The position numbers were made by a program, and so were the translations under genes. The notes beneath the pieces were generated by a model that saw only the letters and a program-made list of their open reading frames with translations, was not told the origin of the DNA and searched no databases. A DNA stretch of 7,005 nucleotides, taken from the NCBI GenBank assembly GCA_934277495.1, contig CAKQUI010000108.1, positions 1 through 7,005 of the forward strand, in the 5' to 3' direction. This document shows, piece by piece, positions 1-5,619 of this stretch; within the stretch, counting starts at the first letter, position 1, and each line of letters starts with the position of its first letter. The DNA is from an uncultured Clostridia bacterium. Lineage in GTDB: Bacteria; Bacillota; Clostridia; Peptostreptococcales; Anaerovoracaceae.

Positions 1-12
1 TCCTTTTTTCAT
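1..12 (-). CDS. Start of an unidentified gene (first four codons only)
   Basis: An ATG on the minus strand at 12-10 is followed by AAA AAA GGA, giving Met-Lys-Lys-Gly before the window ends. The start is supported by a good ribosome binding site, GAGGTG, six bases upstream of the ATG (plus-strand 19-24), and by a well-formed promoter about 70-95 bases upstream. Met-Lys-Lys is a common beginning for exported or ordinary small proteins and says nothing about function. The gene sits downstream of the heptad-repeat protein on the same strand. A likely terminator and its own promoter separate the two, so it is probably a separate transcription unit. The product cannot be identified from this window. 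Confidence 0.5.
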
Positions 13-79
13 GCTAATCACCTCTTTCTTGCTCCGGCTTTTGACCATCGCATATTTACTGTGTGTCCACAGCATTTAA

Positions 80-108
80 ATCATACCACAGCAGGCCTGC
101 CGGTTCAA
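80..108 (-). promoter_or_regulatory. Sigma-A-type promoter for the gene entering at the left edge
   Basis: On the minus strand TTGAAC (108-103) is followed after exactly 17 bases by TATGAT (85-80). The -10 is preceded by TGG, an extended -10 TGn element. The predicted transcript would begin near position 73 and carry a leader of about 60 bases to the ATG at 12. The spacer contains the perfect palindrome GCAGGCCTGC (91-100), and the predicted start region contains an imperfect dyad CTGTG-TGTC-CACAG (59-72). Either could be a regulator site, but both are short. Confidence 0.6.
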
Positions 109-128
109 GCCTTTTTTGCCGATTCATG

Positions 129-178
129 AAAAACTGCGGCACCTGTCTGCCCTCTGCCGGGGCTGCATGATGCCGCAG
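129..178 (-). terminator. Intrinsic terminator after the heptad-repeat protein gene
   Basis: On the minus strand CTGCGGCA (178-171) pairs perfectly with TGCCGCAG (141-134), and five T residues follow directly (133-129). The 8-base GC-rich stem encloses a 29-base loop that is itself GC-rich and can fold further. The loop is longer than in a typical intrinsic terminator, but the GC stem followed by a T run, 63 bases after the stop codon at 241, fits that role. Confidence 0.6.
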
Positions 179-240
179 CTGTTATCACTGTAAATTATCG
201 TCGCAGGATCACATTATCTGCCATGTCTCCTGCAGCTTTA

Positions 241-2358
241 TCATTCACCTGAAACTTTTGTCTTATAGATGAACTTCACGCTTCCGTCCATCCCGTCAGG
301 AAGGTTGGTGAACGTCTTGTAGCTCTTTCCTGCATTTACAACGGAATCAAGATTGCCTGTCACGCCTTTGAGATCGTTATTGTACATATCCACGATCCTG
401 CTGATGCCTTCATCGTAAAGCTGCTTCATGCCTTTCTGCAGCTGCTGTGCGCCTGTATCCAGCTTCTTCACGCCGTTTATCAGCTGTACTGAGGAAGCGT
501 TCAGCTGAGACATACCTGACGCAAGTTCAGATGCACCGGAGCTGATAGCTTTCTGCCCTGCTGCCAGTGTCTTTGCACCTGATGCAATATCTTTCGCACT
601 GGATGTCAGAGACGGATTGTTTTTCGTACCCTTTGCAGTGGCAAGACCCATTCCTGCTGCCAGTTCTCCTGCTCCGGATTCAAGGCTTGCTGCACCCTTG
701 ATCAGTCCCGGGTTCTTTGCCGTACCGTCGCCGTCAAGCCCTGCCTCTATAGCTGATATACCGCCGGCAACGCTGGCCGAACCTTTGACGAGACCTGGGT
801 TCTTAGCTGTGCCGTCGCCGTTGACTCCGGCTGCTATCTGCTGTGCTCCTGCCGAAACTTTCTTCGAACCTGCCTGGAGCTTGCTGACTTTTTCAGTGGA
901 CATGGCGCTGCCCATTGATTTCTGTATATTTTCGGAATCATCTATCGCAGCTATAGCAGCTTCGATCTGTTTCTTCTGAGTTTCATCAGTAACCTTCTCC
1001 TTGAGAGCCTTCAGAGAGGCTTTCGCATTCTCAAGACTCGTCACGCTGGCTGTGATGCTCTGTGCTGCTCCGCTGAGAGTCGAAGCCAGTTCGTCTATCC
1101 CGTTCGCTACTGCTGCCGATCCCTTGACGAGACCAGGATTGTCTTCAGTACCGTTTCCATTGACGCCTGCTGCTATCTGCTGTATCCCCGAGGAAACTGC
1201 TGCTGATCCGTCGGCCAGACCTGTCTGCTTCGATGTGCCCTTGATGCCTGCTGCAATGCTCTGCACTCCTGTGTTTATACCCTGGCTGCCTGCGTAAAGA
1301 GCCTCCGCTCCGTCACGCATTGATCCCAGTTTGTTTTCCAGTGTCGATGAGAACTTCTGTGTGCCGGAGGCCAGATCCCTGCTGCCTGCCAGCGCAGAAG
1401 ATGTGCCTTTGTTCAGCGCTGATGCGCCCTTGTCGAGCTTTGACACACCGTCTTTCAGTGTGCCGGTCTTGCTGCTGAGCATGTGTATGCCATCGTAAAG
1501 CTGGGTCGAACCGCTGACCAGTTTCTTTGCACCGCTGTCCAGCTCCTTCACCTGGTCATCCATATCCAGACCACCGAAATCGCTTGTATCCACATTCTCA
1601 AAGATGTCGCTGGTGACTACCGTCATCATATCCTCAAGGCTGAACTTCTTAGCTTCGCCCTTTATCACGATAGTATCCGATATGCCAAGTTTGTCTTCAG
1701 AGATATCCAGGCTTTCCGCCAGTCCCGGCACCGCCATGCCTGCCACGATGGTCTTTTCACCGTCGTCTATGACCTTGCCGCTGTTTACGGTTATGTTTTT
1801 CAGACTGTCATCTTCCACAAGGAATCCTGTCATCACTATGAACGGCACCTTGACTCCGCCGGATGCGCTCTGTCTGTTGCTGTAGTTTATCTCTATCCTG
1901 ACGTCTCCGCTCTTGCCCTGGAGCTTTTCTCCTGTAGTCTCCTTGCCGTCGAGATAGTATTTTATATTCATCTCAACAGGTGCATCCTTATCGGTCTTTC
2001 CCTGATAGTAGATGTCATTGCCTTTGGCTTTCCATGTGATGCTGTCTCCGGAACCTTTGCTGTACTTTTCCTTGCCCTTCACGTTCTCGATATCCTTCAG
2101 AGTCGTGACATCCGAGATGGTGTCGGTGGAATTTTTATTGGAAAGGTGGTCGCTGACGATCACATCGTTCTGCGTTCCAGATGAATCCGTCACGACGTAC
2201 ACCGTCTCTTCCTTCGTTGTCTTTCCGGCTGCAAAGACCGGGGCTGCTGATGCAGCTGTCATGGAAACTGTCACCAGCGCTGCCGTCAGACATGCCAGTG
2301 CCGTGCGTCCCCTTTTCTGTCTTTTAGCACTTTGTCCTTTATGATCGGTGAAAAACAT
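241..2358 (-). CDS. Secreted Leu/Gly heptad-repeat protein (YhgE/Pip-like extracellular region), MMPL partner
   Basis: This is a 705-residue exported protein. I place the start at 2358 (Met-Phe-Phe-Thr-Asp), not at an in-frame ATG 31 codons upstream. AAGGAGG lies just ahead of 2358, and the longer version would overlap the transporter gene. Residues 1-45 form a signal peptide: a basic stretch KRQKRGR (about 13-19), a hydrophobic core (19-37) and a likely cleavage site after VFA (41-43). Residues 46-260 form a globular, beta-rich-looking domain. Residues about 265-650 carry spaced Leu/Ile-x-x-Gly heptads of the xxxLxxG type known from YhgE/Pip proteins, interrupted by Gly/Asp/Asn-rich inserts such as NGDGTAKNPGL, with a helical stretch near 440-480. 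The C-terminus (680-705) is polar. No membrane segments follow the repeats, unlike full YhgE/Pip proteins, so the mature protein should be soluble or wall-associated. It begins 37 bases after the transporter stop, probably in one operon. Its role as an extracellular accessory of the pump is inferred. Confidence 0.85.
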   Translation of the reverse strand: MFFTDHKGQSAKRQKRGRTALACLTAALVTVSMTAASAAPVFAAGKTTKEETVYVVTDSSGTQNDVIVSDHLSNKNSTDTISDVTTLKDIENVKGKEKYSKGSGDSITWKAKGNDIYYQGKTDKDAPVEMNIKYYLDGKETTGEKLQGKSGDVRIEINYSNRQSASGGVKVPFIVMTGFLVEDDSLKNITVNSGKVIDDGEKTIVAGMAVPGLAESLDISEDKLGISDTIVIKGEAKKFSLEDMMTVVTSDIFENVDTSDFGGLDMDDQVKELDSGAKKLVSGSTQLYDGIHMLSSKTGTLKDGVSKLDKGASALNKGTSSALAGSRDLASGTQKFSSTLENKLGSMRDGAEALYAGSQGINTGVQSIAAGIKGTSKQTGLADGSAAVSSGIQQIAAGVNGNGTEDNPGLVKGSAAVANGIDELASTLSGAAQSITASVTSLENAKASLKALKEKVTDETQKKQIEAAIAAIDDSENIQKSMGSAMSTEKVSKLQAGSKKVSAGAQQIAAGVNGDGTAKNPGLVKGSASVAGGISAIEAGLDGDGTAKNPGLIKGAASLESGAGELAAGMGLATAKGTKNNPSLTSSAKDIASGAKTLAAGQKAISSGASELASGMSQLNASSVQLINGVKKLDTGAQQLQKGMKQLYDEGISRIVDMYNNDLKGVTGNLDSVVNAGKSYKTFTNLPDGMDGSVKFIYKTKVSGE
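409..1566 (-). repeat. Internal coding repeats of the heptad-repeat protein
   Basis: This stretch encodes roughly residues 265-650, a long run of degenerate Leu-x-x-Gly heptads. Within it, a longer unit recurs at the DNA level at about 1121-1182, 781-842 and 694-755 on the plus strand. The encoded pattern is Ala-Ala-Gly-(Val/Leu)-(Asn/Asp)-Gly-(Asn/Asp)-Gly-Thr, two variable residues, then Asn-Pro-Gly-Leu and Lys-Gly-(Ser/Ala)-Ala or similar. The second and third copies are about 87 bases (29 codons) apart. A diverged copy lies near 590-650, and a partial one near residues 369-391 (about 1186-1254). The copies differ at many bases, so the duplications are not recent. Confidence 0.75.
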
Positions 2359-2395
2359 TCTCTTTGTCCTCCTTCTTTCTAATCCTCGTACCCTG

Positions 2396-4519
2396 TTATA
2401 CATTCGATCCGCCGGATGCGGTATCGGATACAGGCAGTGGATCTTTGTCACTGTCTTTATTTATGAATCCTTTGCTGGTCTTTATTATCAGCTTGTCGAA
2501 TATCATGAATGCCGACGGCAGTATGAACATTACCACCAGCAGACTGACTATAGCGCCTCTTGCCATCAGTGTGCACAGCGAGCTTATTATATCTATATCC
2601 GAATAGATACCTACGCCGAATGTGGCTGCAAAAAAGCTCAGTGCGCTTACTACAACAGACGGCATCGAAGTGGAGTGAGCTATCCATATTGACTCATGCT
2701 TGCCCTTTCCTGCATATCGCTCCGTCTTGTACCTGGTGGTCATCAGTATGGCGTAGTCCACCGTTGCTCCCAGCTGTATCGTGCTGATACATATCGAGGC
2801 GATGAACGGCAGCTCCGTACCGGTATAGAACGGGATACCCAGATTGATGAAGATAGCCAGCTCTATGACTGCCACCAGTATCACCGGCAGCGATACGGAT
2901 TTGAGCGTCAGCGCTATGATTATGAATATCGCCAGTATGGAAAGGCTGTTGACCACTTTGAAGTCCTTGTCTGTTATGGATATCAGATCCTTGGTGCAAG
3001 GCGCTTCGCCTATCAGCATGCCTTTGCTGTCGTATTTGTCCACCACCTTGTTGATGGTGTCTATCTGCTTGTTGACTTTGTCGCTTGCCACCTTGTACTC
3101 AGAGTTTATGACAAGCAGCTGCCAGTTGTCGCTTTTGACTTTGCCTGTAAGCTCTGACGGAAGCATCTGGTCAGGCACTGCAGGCCCTACGATACTTTCC
3201 ATACCGAGAGTGTACTTGACTCCGTCCACTTTGTTGATGTCCTTCATCATGCTCTCGACATCCTTCTTAGGCATATCTGCATCCACCAGCAGCATGTGGG
3301 TGGTGTTCATATCGAACTCGTCTCCCAGCTTCTCGTTGGCTACCGCAAAAGGCAGAGTCTGCGGTACGCTTTTATCCAGATTGTAATAAACGTCCGTGTG
3401 ACTGTAGCCTATATACGCCGGTATCAGCAGCACGATGAATATCACTGCGAATATACCCGGCTTCTTCGTCACTACGTTTGAAAGTTTATCGAACTTCGGC
3501 AGCACACCTCTGTGCCTTGTCTTGTTGATAAGCTTTTCAAATGTCAGTATAAGCGACGGAAGTATCGTGACGCATCCGATGACTCCCAGCAGCACGCCCT
3601 TTGCCATGACTATGCCAAGATCCATGCCCAGTGTGAATGTCATGAAGCACAGCGCCAGGAAGCCTGCGATAGTCGTCAGGGAGCTGCCTGCCACCGATGT
3701 GAGAGTGCTTGCGATGGCGTGGGCCATTGCTTTGTTCTTGTCGTCAGGATATATCTGCTGCTGCTCCTCGTAGCTGTGCCACAGGAAGATGGAGTAGTCC
3801 ATGGTGACTCCCAGCTGCAGCACCGCACTCAGGGCTTTTGTGATATATGATATCTCGCCCATGAACACGTTGGAGCCCAGATTGTAGAGTATCGCCATGC
3901 CTATCCCTGCGATGAACAGCACCGGTATTATCCACGAATCCATGAATATGGCCAGTACGATACATGCCAGCACTACTGCTATCAGTACATATACCGGTTC
4001 TTCTTTCTCCGCCAGATCCTTCAGGTCGGATACGAATGCCGTCATACCACTGACAAAGCACTGCTGGCCGCCTATATGCCTTATTTCCTTGGCTGCCTCA
4101 AGACTTTCGTCTGCCGAGGTCCCTGTATCGAAGAACACCGCCATCAGTGTGGTGTCTCCGTTGTTGAAATCCTTGTAGATGCTGTCCGGTATCATCTCCT
4201 CCGGTACCGAGACATCCAGTATGCTGTCATACCAGACGACGCTGTCCACATGATCAACCTTTTCGATCTTCGACTTCAGTGCGGCGACATCTTTGTTTTT
4301 CATGCCGTCTACCATAACCATGGAAAATCCGCCTTTGCCGAAATCCTCCAGAAGTATATCCTGACCTTTTATGGTCTCGATATCATCAGGAAGATATGAA
4401 AGCACATCGTAGTTTATCCTCGTCGCCATTATCCCCATCAGCGCCGGGATCAGCAGAAGCACTGCTATCACCAGGATAAGCTTTCGTTTTCTTGTTACTG
4501 CTTCTCCGAACTTTAACAT
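2396..4519 (-). CDS. MMPL-family (RND superfamily) membrane transporter
   Basis: This 707-residue integral membrane protein has the two-fold RND/MMPL plan. Each half has one membrane helix (about 13-33 and 353-371), an extracellular domain (about 35-170 and 375-520), and then five helices (about 175-325 and 525-675). The motifs GVTMDY (Asp241-Tyr242) and GATVDY (Asp588-Tyr589) fall in equivalent helices. In MMPL proteins such as MmpL3, paired Asp-Tyr residues here form the proton relay, which implies proton-driven export. Known MMPL substrates are often lipids or hydrophobic compounds; the substrate here is unknown. I choose the start at 4519 (MLKFGEAV) because GGGAG (4533-4529) lies nine bases upstream of it. 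The alternative ATG at 4528 directly abuts that site and would add only Met-Thr-Gly. The short tail (about 680-707) is polar and cytoplasmic. Family assignment is firm. Control by the upstream TetR protein is inferred from position. Confidence 0.93.
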   Translation of the reverse strand: MLKFGEAVTRKRKLILVIAVLLLIPALMGIMATRINYDVLSYLPDDIETIKGQDILLEDFGKGGFSMVMVDGMKNKDVAALKSKIEKVDHVDSVVWYDSILDVSVPEEMIPDSIYKDFNNGDTTLMAVFFDTGTSADESLEAAKEIRHIGGQQCFVSGMTAFVSDLKDLAEKEEPVYVLIAVVLACIVLAIFMDSWIIPVLFIAGIGMAILYNLGSNVFMGEISYITKALSAVLQLGVTMDYSIFLWHSYEEQQQIYPDDKNKAMAHAIASTLTSVAGSSLTTIAGFLALCFMTFTLGMDLGIVMAKGVLLGVIGCVTILPSLILTFEKLINKTRHRGVLPKFDKLSNVVTKKPGIFAVIFIVLLIPAYIGYSHTDVYYNLDKSVPQTLPFAVANEKLGDEFDMNTTHMLLVDADMPKKDVESMMKDINKVDGVKYTLGMESIVGPAVPDQMLPSELTGKVKSDNWQLLVINSEYKVASDKVNKQIDTINKVVDKYDSKGMLIGEAPCTKDLISITDKDFKVVNSLSILAIFIIIALTLKSVSLPVILVAVIELAIFINLGIPFYTGTELPFIASICISTIQLGATVDYAILMTTRYKTERYAGKGKHESIWIAHSTSMPSVVVSALSFFAATFGVGIYSDIDIISSLCTLMARGAIVSLLVVMFILPSAFMIFDKLIIKTSKGFINKDSDKDPLPVSDTASGGSNV

Positions 4520-4528
4520 CCCTGTCAT

Positions 4529-4533
4529 CTCCC
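4529..4533 (-). promoter_or_regulatory. Ribosome binding site that decides the transporter start
   Basis: The minus strand reads GGGAG directly before the first ATG (4528) and nine bases before the second ATG (4519). Initiation needs several bases between the binding site and the start codon, so only the second ATG is well placed. The protein beginning Met-Leu-Lys-Phe-Gly also resembles the usual N-terminus of Gram-positive members of this family, from memory. Confidence 0.65.
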
Positions 4534-4547
4534 GTATGTAAATATTT

Positions 4548-4575
4548 ATGATATTAAAGTTTATATCACGGTAAA
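4548..4575 (-). promoter_or_regulatory. Candidate promoter of the transporter operon
   Basis: On the minus strand TTTACC (4575-4570) is followed after 16 bases by TATCAT (4553-4548), four and five matches to the -35 and -10 consensus. Transcription would start near 4541, about 22 bases ahead of the ATG at 4519. The region is AT-rich, so other -10 choices exist. A separate promoter is expected because a terminator lies between the regulator and the transporter. Confidence 0.45.
4549..4568. promoter_or_regulatory. Candidate TetR operator in the transporter promoter
   Basis: TGATAT and ATATCA form perfect 6-base arms around an 8-base spacer. The dyad fills the -35/-10 spacer and overlaps the candidate -10 of the transporter, which is where a repressor would block polymerase. 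Arm and spacer lengths resemble the dyad in the regulator's own promoter at 5256-5277, although the half-site sequences differ. Binding is inferred only. Confidence 0.35.
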
Positions 4576-4596
4576 AGGGTATGCTATAAACAATAA

Positions 4597-4629
4597 AAAA
4601 ATGGTGTACAAAATTTGTGCACCATTTTT
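4597..4629 (-). terminator. Palindromic terminator after the TetR gene
   Basis: Arms 4597-4612 and 4614-4629 are complementary over 16 bases with one mismatch (4607/4619). The core is ATGGTG-type sequence flanked by A and T runs. Read on the minus strand, the hairpin ends in a run of seven T residues, and it begins nine bases after the regulator stop codon region (4638-4640). This fits an intrinsic terminator that could also work in the plus direction. The near-perfect dyad lies about 20 bases upstream of the transporter -35, so it could alternatively be a protein binding site. Confidence 0.65.
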
Positions 4630-4637
4630 GTTTTGTA

Positions 4638-5216
4638 TTATTTTTTAAAATCTTCTGTTATTTTCTGTGTACTTTCCAAAGCACCACTGATGGTGCCTCT
4701 GAACATACACTCGCACATATACGCCAGCTTCTCAGGCGGCAGATCCATGCCATCGTCTATCCACTGCAGCACTCTGGCAACAAAGGCGTTCTGGTAAAAT
4801 TCCGCTGCAAGATCCCTGGCGTCTGCACTTATCGTCTCGTCCTGCACATACGGATCTATGAGCTCTCTGGCGTACCTGTATATCACCTGTTTCAGATATC
4901 CCGCCAGATCGTCACGATTGATGGAGTCATACACATGACGTATCATCCTCCTGTGCTCATAAAGATATTCCAGTCCCTCCAGCAGCAGCTGTCCCAGCTT
5001 CTGATCCTCCTGCCTGCATCTTGACACGATATCTTCTGCCTCTGCCACGAAGATCCAGCTGCAAAGATCATATATATCCTGAAAATGATAGTAAAAAGTA
5101 TTTCTCGTCATGCCGCAGTCGTCAGTTATCTCTTTTATCGTGATCTTCTCAAGGGGCTTCTTTTCAAGAAGTTTCGTGAGTGAAGCTGCGATAGCCTTTT
5201 TTGTTAAAGTCGCCAT
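4638..5216 (-). CDS. TetR/AcrR-family transcriptional regulator
   Basis: This is a 192-residue one-component regulator, a normal length for the family. The N-terminal DNA-binding domain is clear: a first helix from about 5-18, then ITIKEITDDCGMTRNTFYYHF (about 25-45), the TetR helix-turn-helix with its recognition helix around TRNTFYYHF. Residues about 50-180 form the helical ligand-binding and dimerisation part, ending in an FYQNAFVARVLQWIDDGMDLPPE-type segment (141-162) that recalls the C-terminal domain of DhaS-like TetR proteins. The start at 5216 matches the usual beginning of such proteins, but its ribosome binding site (AGAGGA, about 13 bases upstream) is distant, so translation may be modest. 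It lies directly upstream of the MMPL transporter on the same strand, which suggests that it represses the pump and itself. The ligand cannot be inferred. Confidence 0.93.
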   Translation of the reverse strand: MATLTKKAIAASLTKLLEKKPLEKITIKEITDDCGMTRNTFYYHFQDIYDLCSWIFVAEAEDIVSRCRQEDQKLGQLLLEGLEYLYEHRRMIRHVYDSINRDDLAGYLKQVIYRYARELIDPYVQDETISADARDLAAEFYQNAFVARVLQWIDDGMDLPPEKLAYMCECMFRGTISGALESTQKITEDFKK

Positions 5217-5255
5217 ATATATAAAACCGATCCTCTCAATAATCGTCTGAACACT

Positions 5256-5277
5256 ATATGTTTTGATTTTAACATAT
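5256..5277. promoter_or_regulatory. Candidate TetR autoregulatory operator
   Basis: ATATGTT (5256-5262) and AACATAT (5271-5277) are perfect 7-base inverted arms around an 8-base spacer, 40 bases upstream of the TetR start codon. The dyad covers a plausible minus-strand -10, TAAAAT (5271-5266). A -35-like GTGACA (5292-5287) is spaced 15 bases away, shorter than ideal. TetR proteins commonly bind such dyads over their own promoters, so autorepression is the natural reading, but it is not demonstrated. Confidence 0.45.
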
Positions 5278-5457
5278 TTCCGGCAATGTCACTATTGTTT
5301 TTTATGATTCCTTACATATATAATGATTTTTTACGGTCATAAGATCGAAAGCGGCTTCACTGCAAATTGGGGTATGGAACTTTGCCTCTGTCCCGTAAAT
5401 ACAGAAGGTGATATCTCCAGAAAAATAAAAACAATTCACAGAAAACTTAAAGACCCC

Positions 5458-5486
5458 TTGAGATTTTGCCTGCATGATGTTACAAT
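5458..5486 (+). promoter_or_regulatory. Plus-strand promoter with no accepted gene downstream
   Basis: TTGAGA (5458-5463) and TACAAT (5481-5486) are separated by exactly 17 bases, one of the best promoter matches in the window. Transcription would start near 5493 and run toward the 3' end of the amidohydrolase gene, meeting the hairpin at 5530-5572 after only about 40 bases. The -10 overlaps the perfect palindrome ACAATATTGT (5482-5491). It could serve a small RNA, or it may be a chance match. Confidence 0.4.
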
Positions 5487-5492
5487 ATTGTT

Positions 5493-5574
5493 GTATAAAA
5501 ATTAATATACTGTAACTCATAACTTGATTAAAAATAGAAAAGCATGCGAGGCTCGCATGTTTTTCTATTTTTTG
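5493..5574 (+). ncRNA. Possible short RNA of about 80 bases (tentative)
   Basis: A plus-strand transcript from the promoter at 5458-5486 would contain a short AT-rich leader and end in the 21-base hairpin at 5530-5572, which has a T-rich tail in this direction as well. A good promoter and terminator about 80 bases apart with no reading frame between them form the usual outline of a bacterial small RNA. There is no homology or expression evidence, and the hairpin is fully explained as the terminator of the opposing gene, so confidence is low. Confidence 0.2.
5530..5572 (-). terminator. Intrinsic terminator after the amidohydrolase gene, probably bidirectional
   Basis: Arms 5530-5550 and 5552-5572 are complementary over 21 bases with one mismatch (5542/5560, a G-U wobble in plus-strand RNA). 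The inner part is GC-rich, GCATGCGAG against CTCGCATG, and the outer part consists of A-rich and T-rich runs. This gives a T-rich tail in either direction. The structure begins 47 bases beyond the amidohydrolase stop codon (5620-5622), as expected for its terminator. Confidence 0.85.
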
Positions 5575-5619
5575 ATATGTGTCAGAAGAAGGTTTTACAT
5601 TGATCTTTCGGCGTGGTTT

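Larger units (their letters stand above)
5217..5619. other. Intergenic region between amidohydrolase and TetR genes
   Basis: This 403-base stretch contains the amidohydrolase terminator (5530-5572), a plus-strand promoter (5458-5486), and the regulator's promoter and operator candidate (5256-5277). The middle part, 5300-5457, is neither strongly AT-rich nor obviously structured. Open frames of 60 codons (plus, 5323-5505) and 72 codons (minus, 5520-5302) cross it, but neither has a ribosome binding site or a recognisable product. I find no known riboswitch, tRNA or repeat there. Confidence 0.6.

Noticed and set aside
694..1182. Repeats considered as a CRISPR array or mobile element
   Set aside because: The copies are diverged, in frame, unevenly spaced and encode the repeated protein segment. 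They have no constant repeat/spacer pattern and no inverted ends or transposase.
1483..2184. 233-codon open frame on the plus strand
   Set aside because: It is antisense to the globular domain of the heptad-repeat protein, with no ribosome binding site and no recognisable product. The minus-strand frame has a signal peptide and repeats, so it is the real gene.
2694..2999. 101-codon minus-strand frame inside the transporter gene
   Set aside because: It is an out-of-frame shadow of the second half of the MMPL transporter, with His/Gln-rich translation and no family features.
5323..5505. 60-codon plus-strand frame in the intergenic region
   Set aside because: No ribosome binding site or good promoter precedes it, it overlaps the plus-strand promoter at 5458-5486, and the product resembles nothing I know.
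5302..5520. 72-codon minus-strand frame in the intergenic region
   Set aside because: There is no ribosome binding site ahead of its ATG at 5520 or at the internal ATG, and the product is not recognisable. I mention the region as unexplained but do not call a gene.
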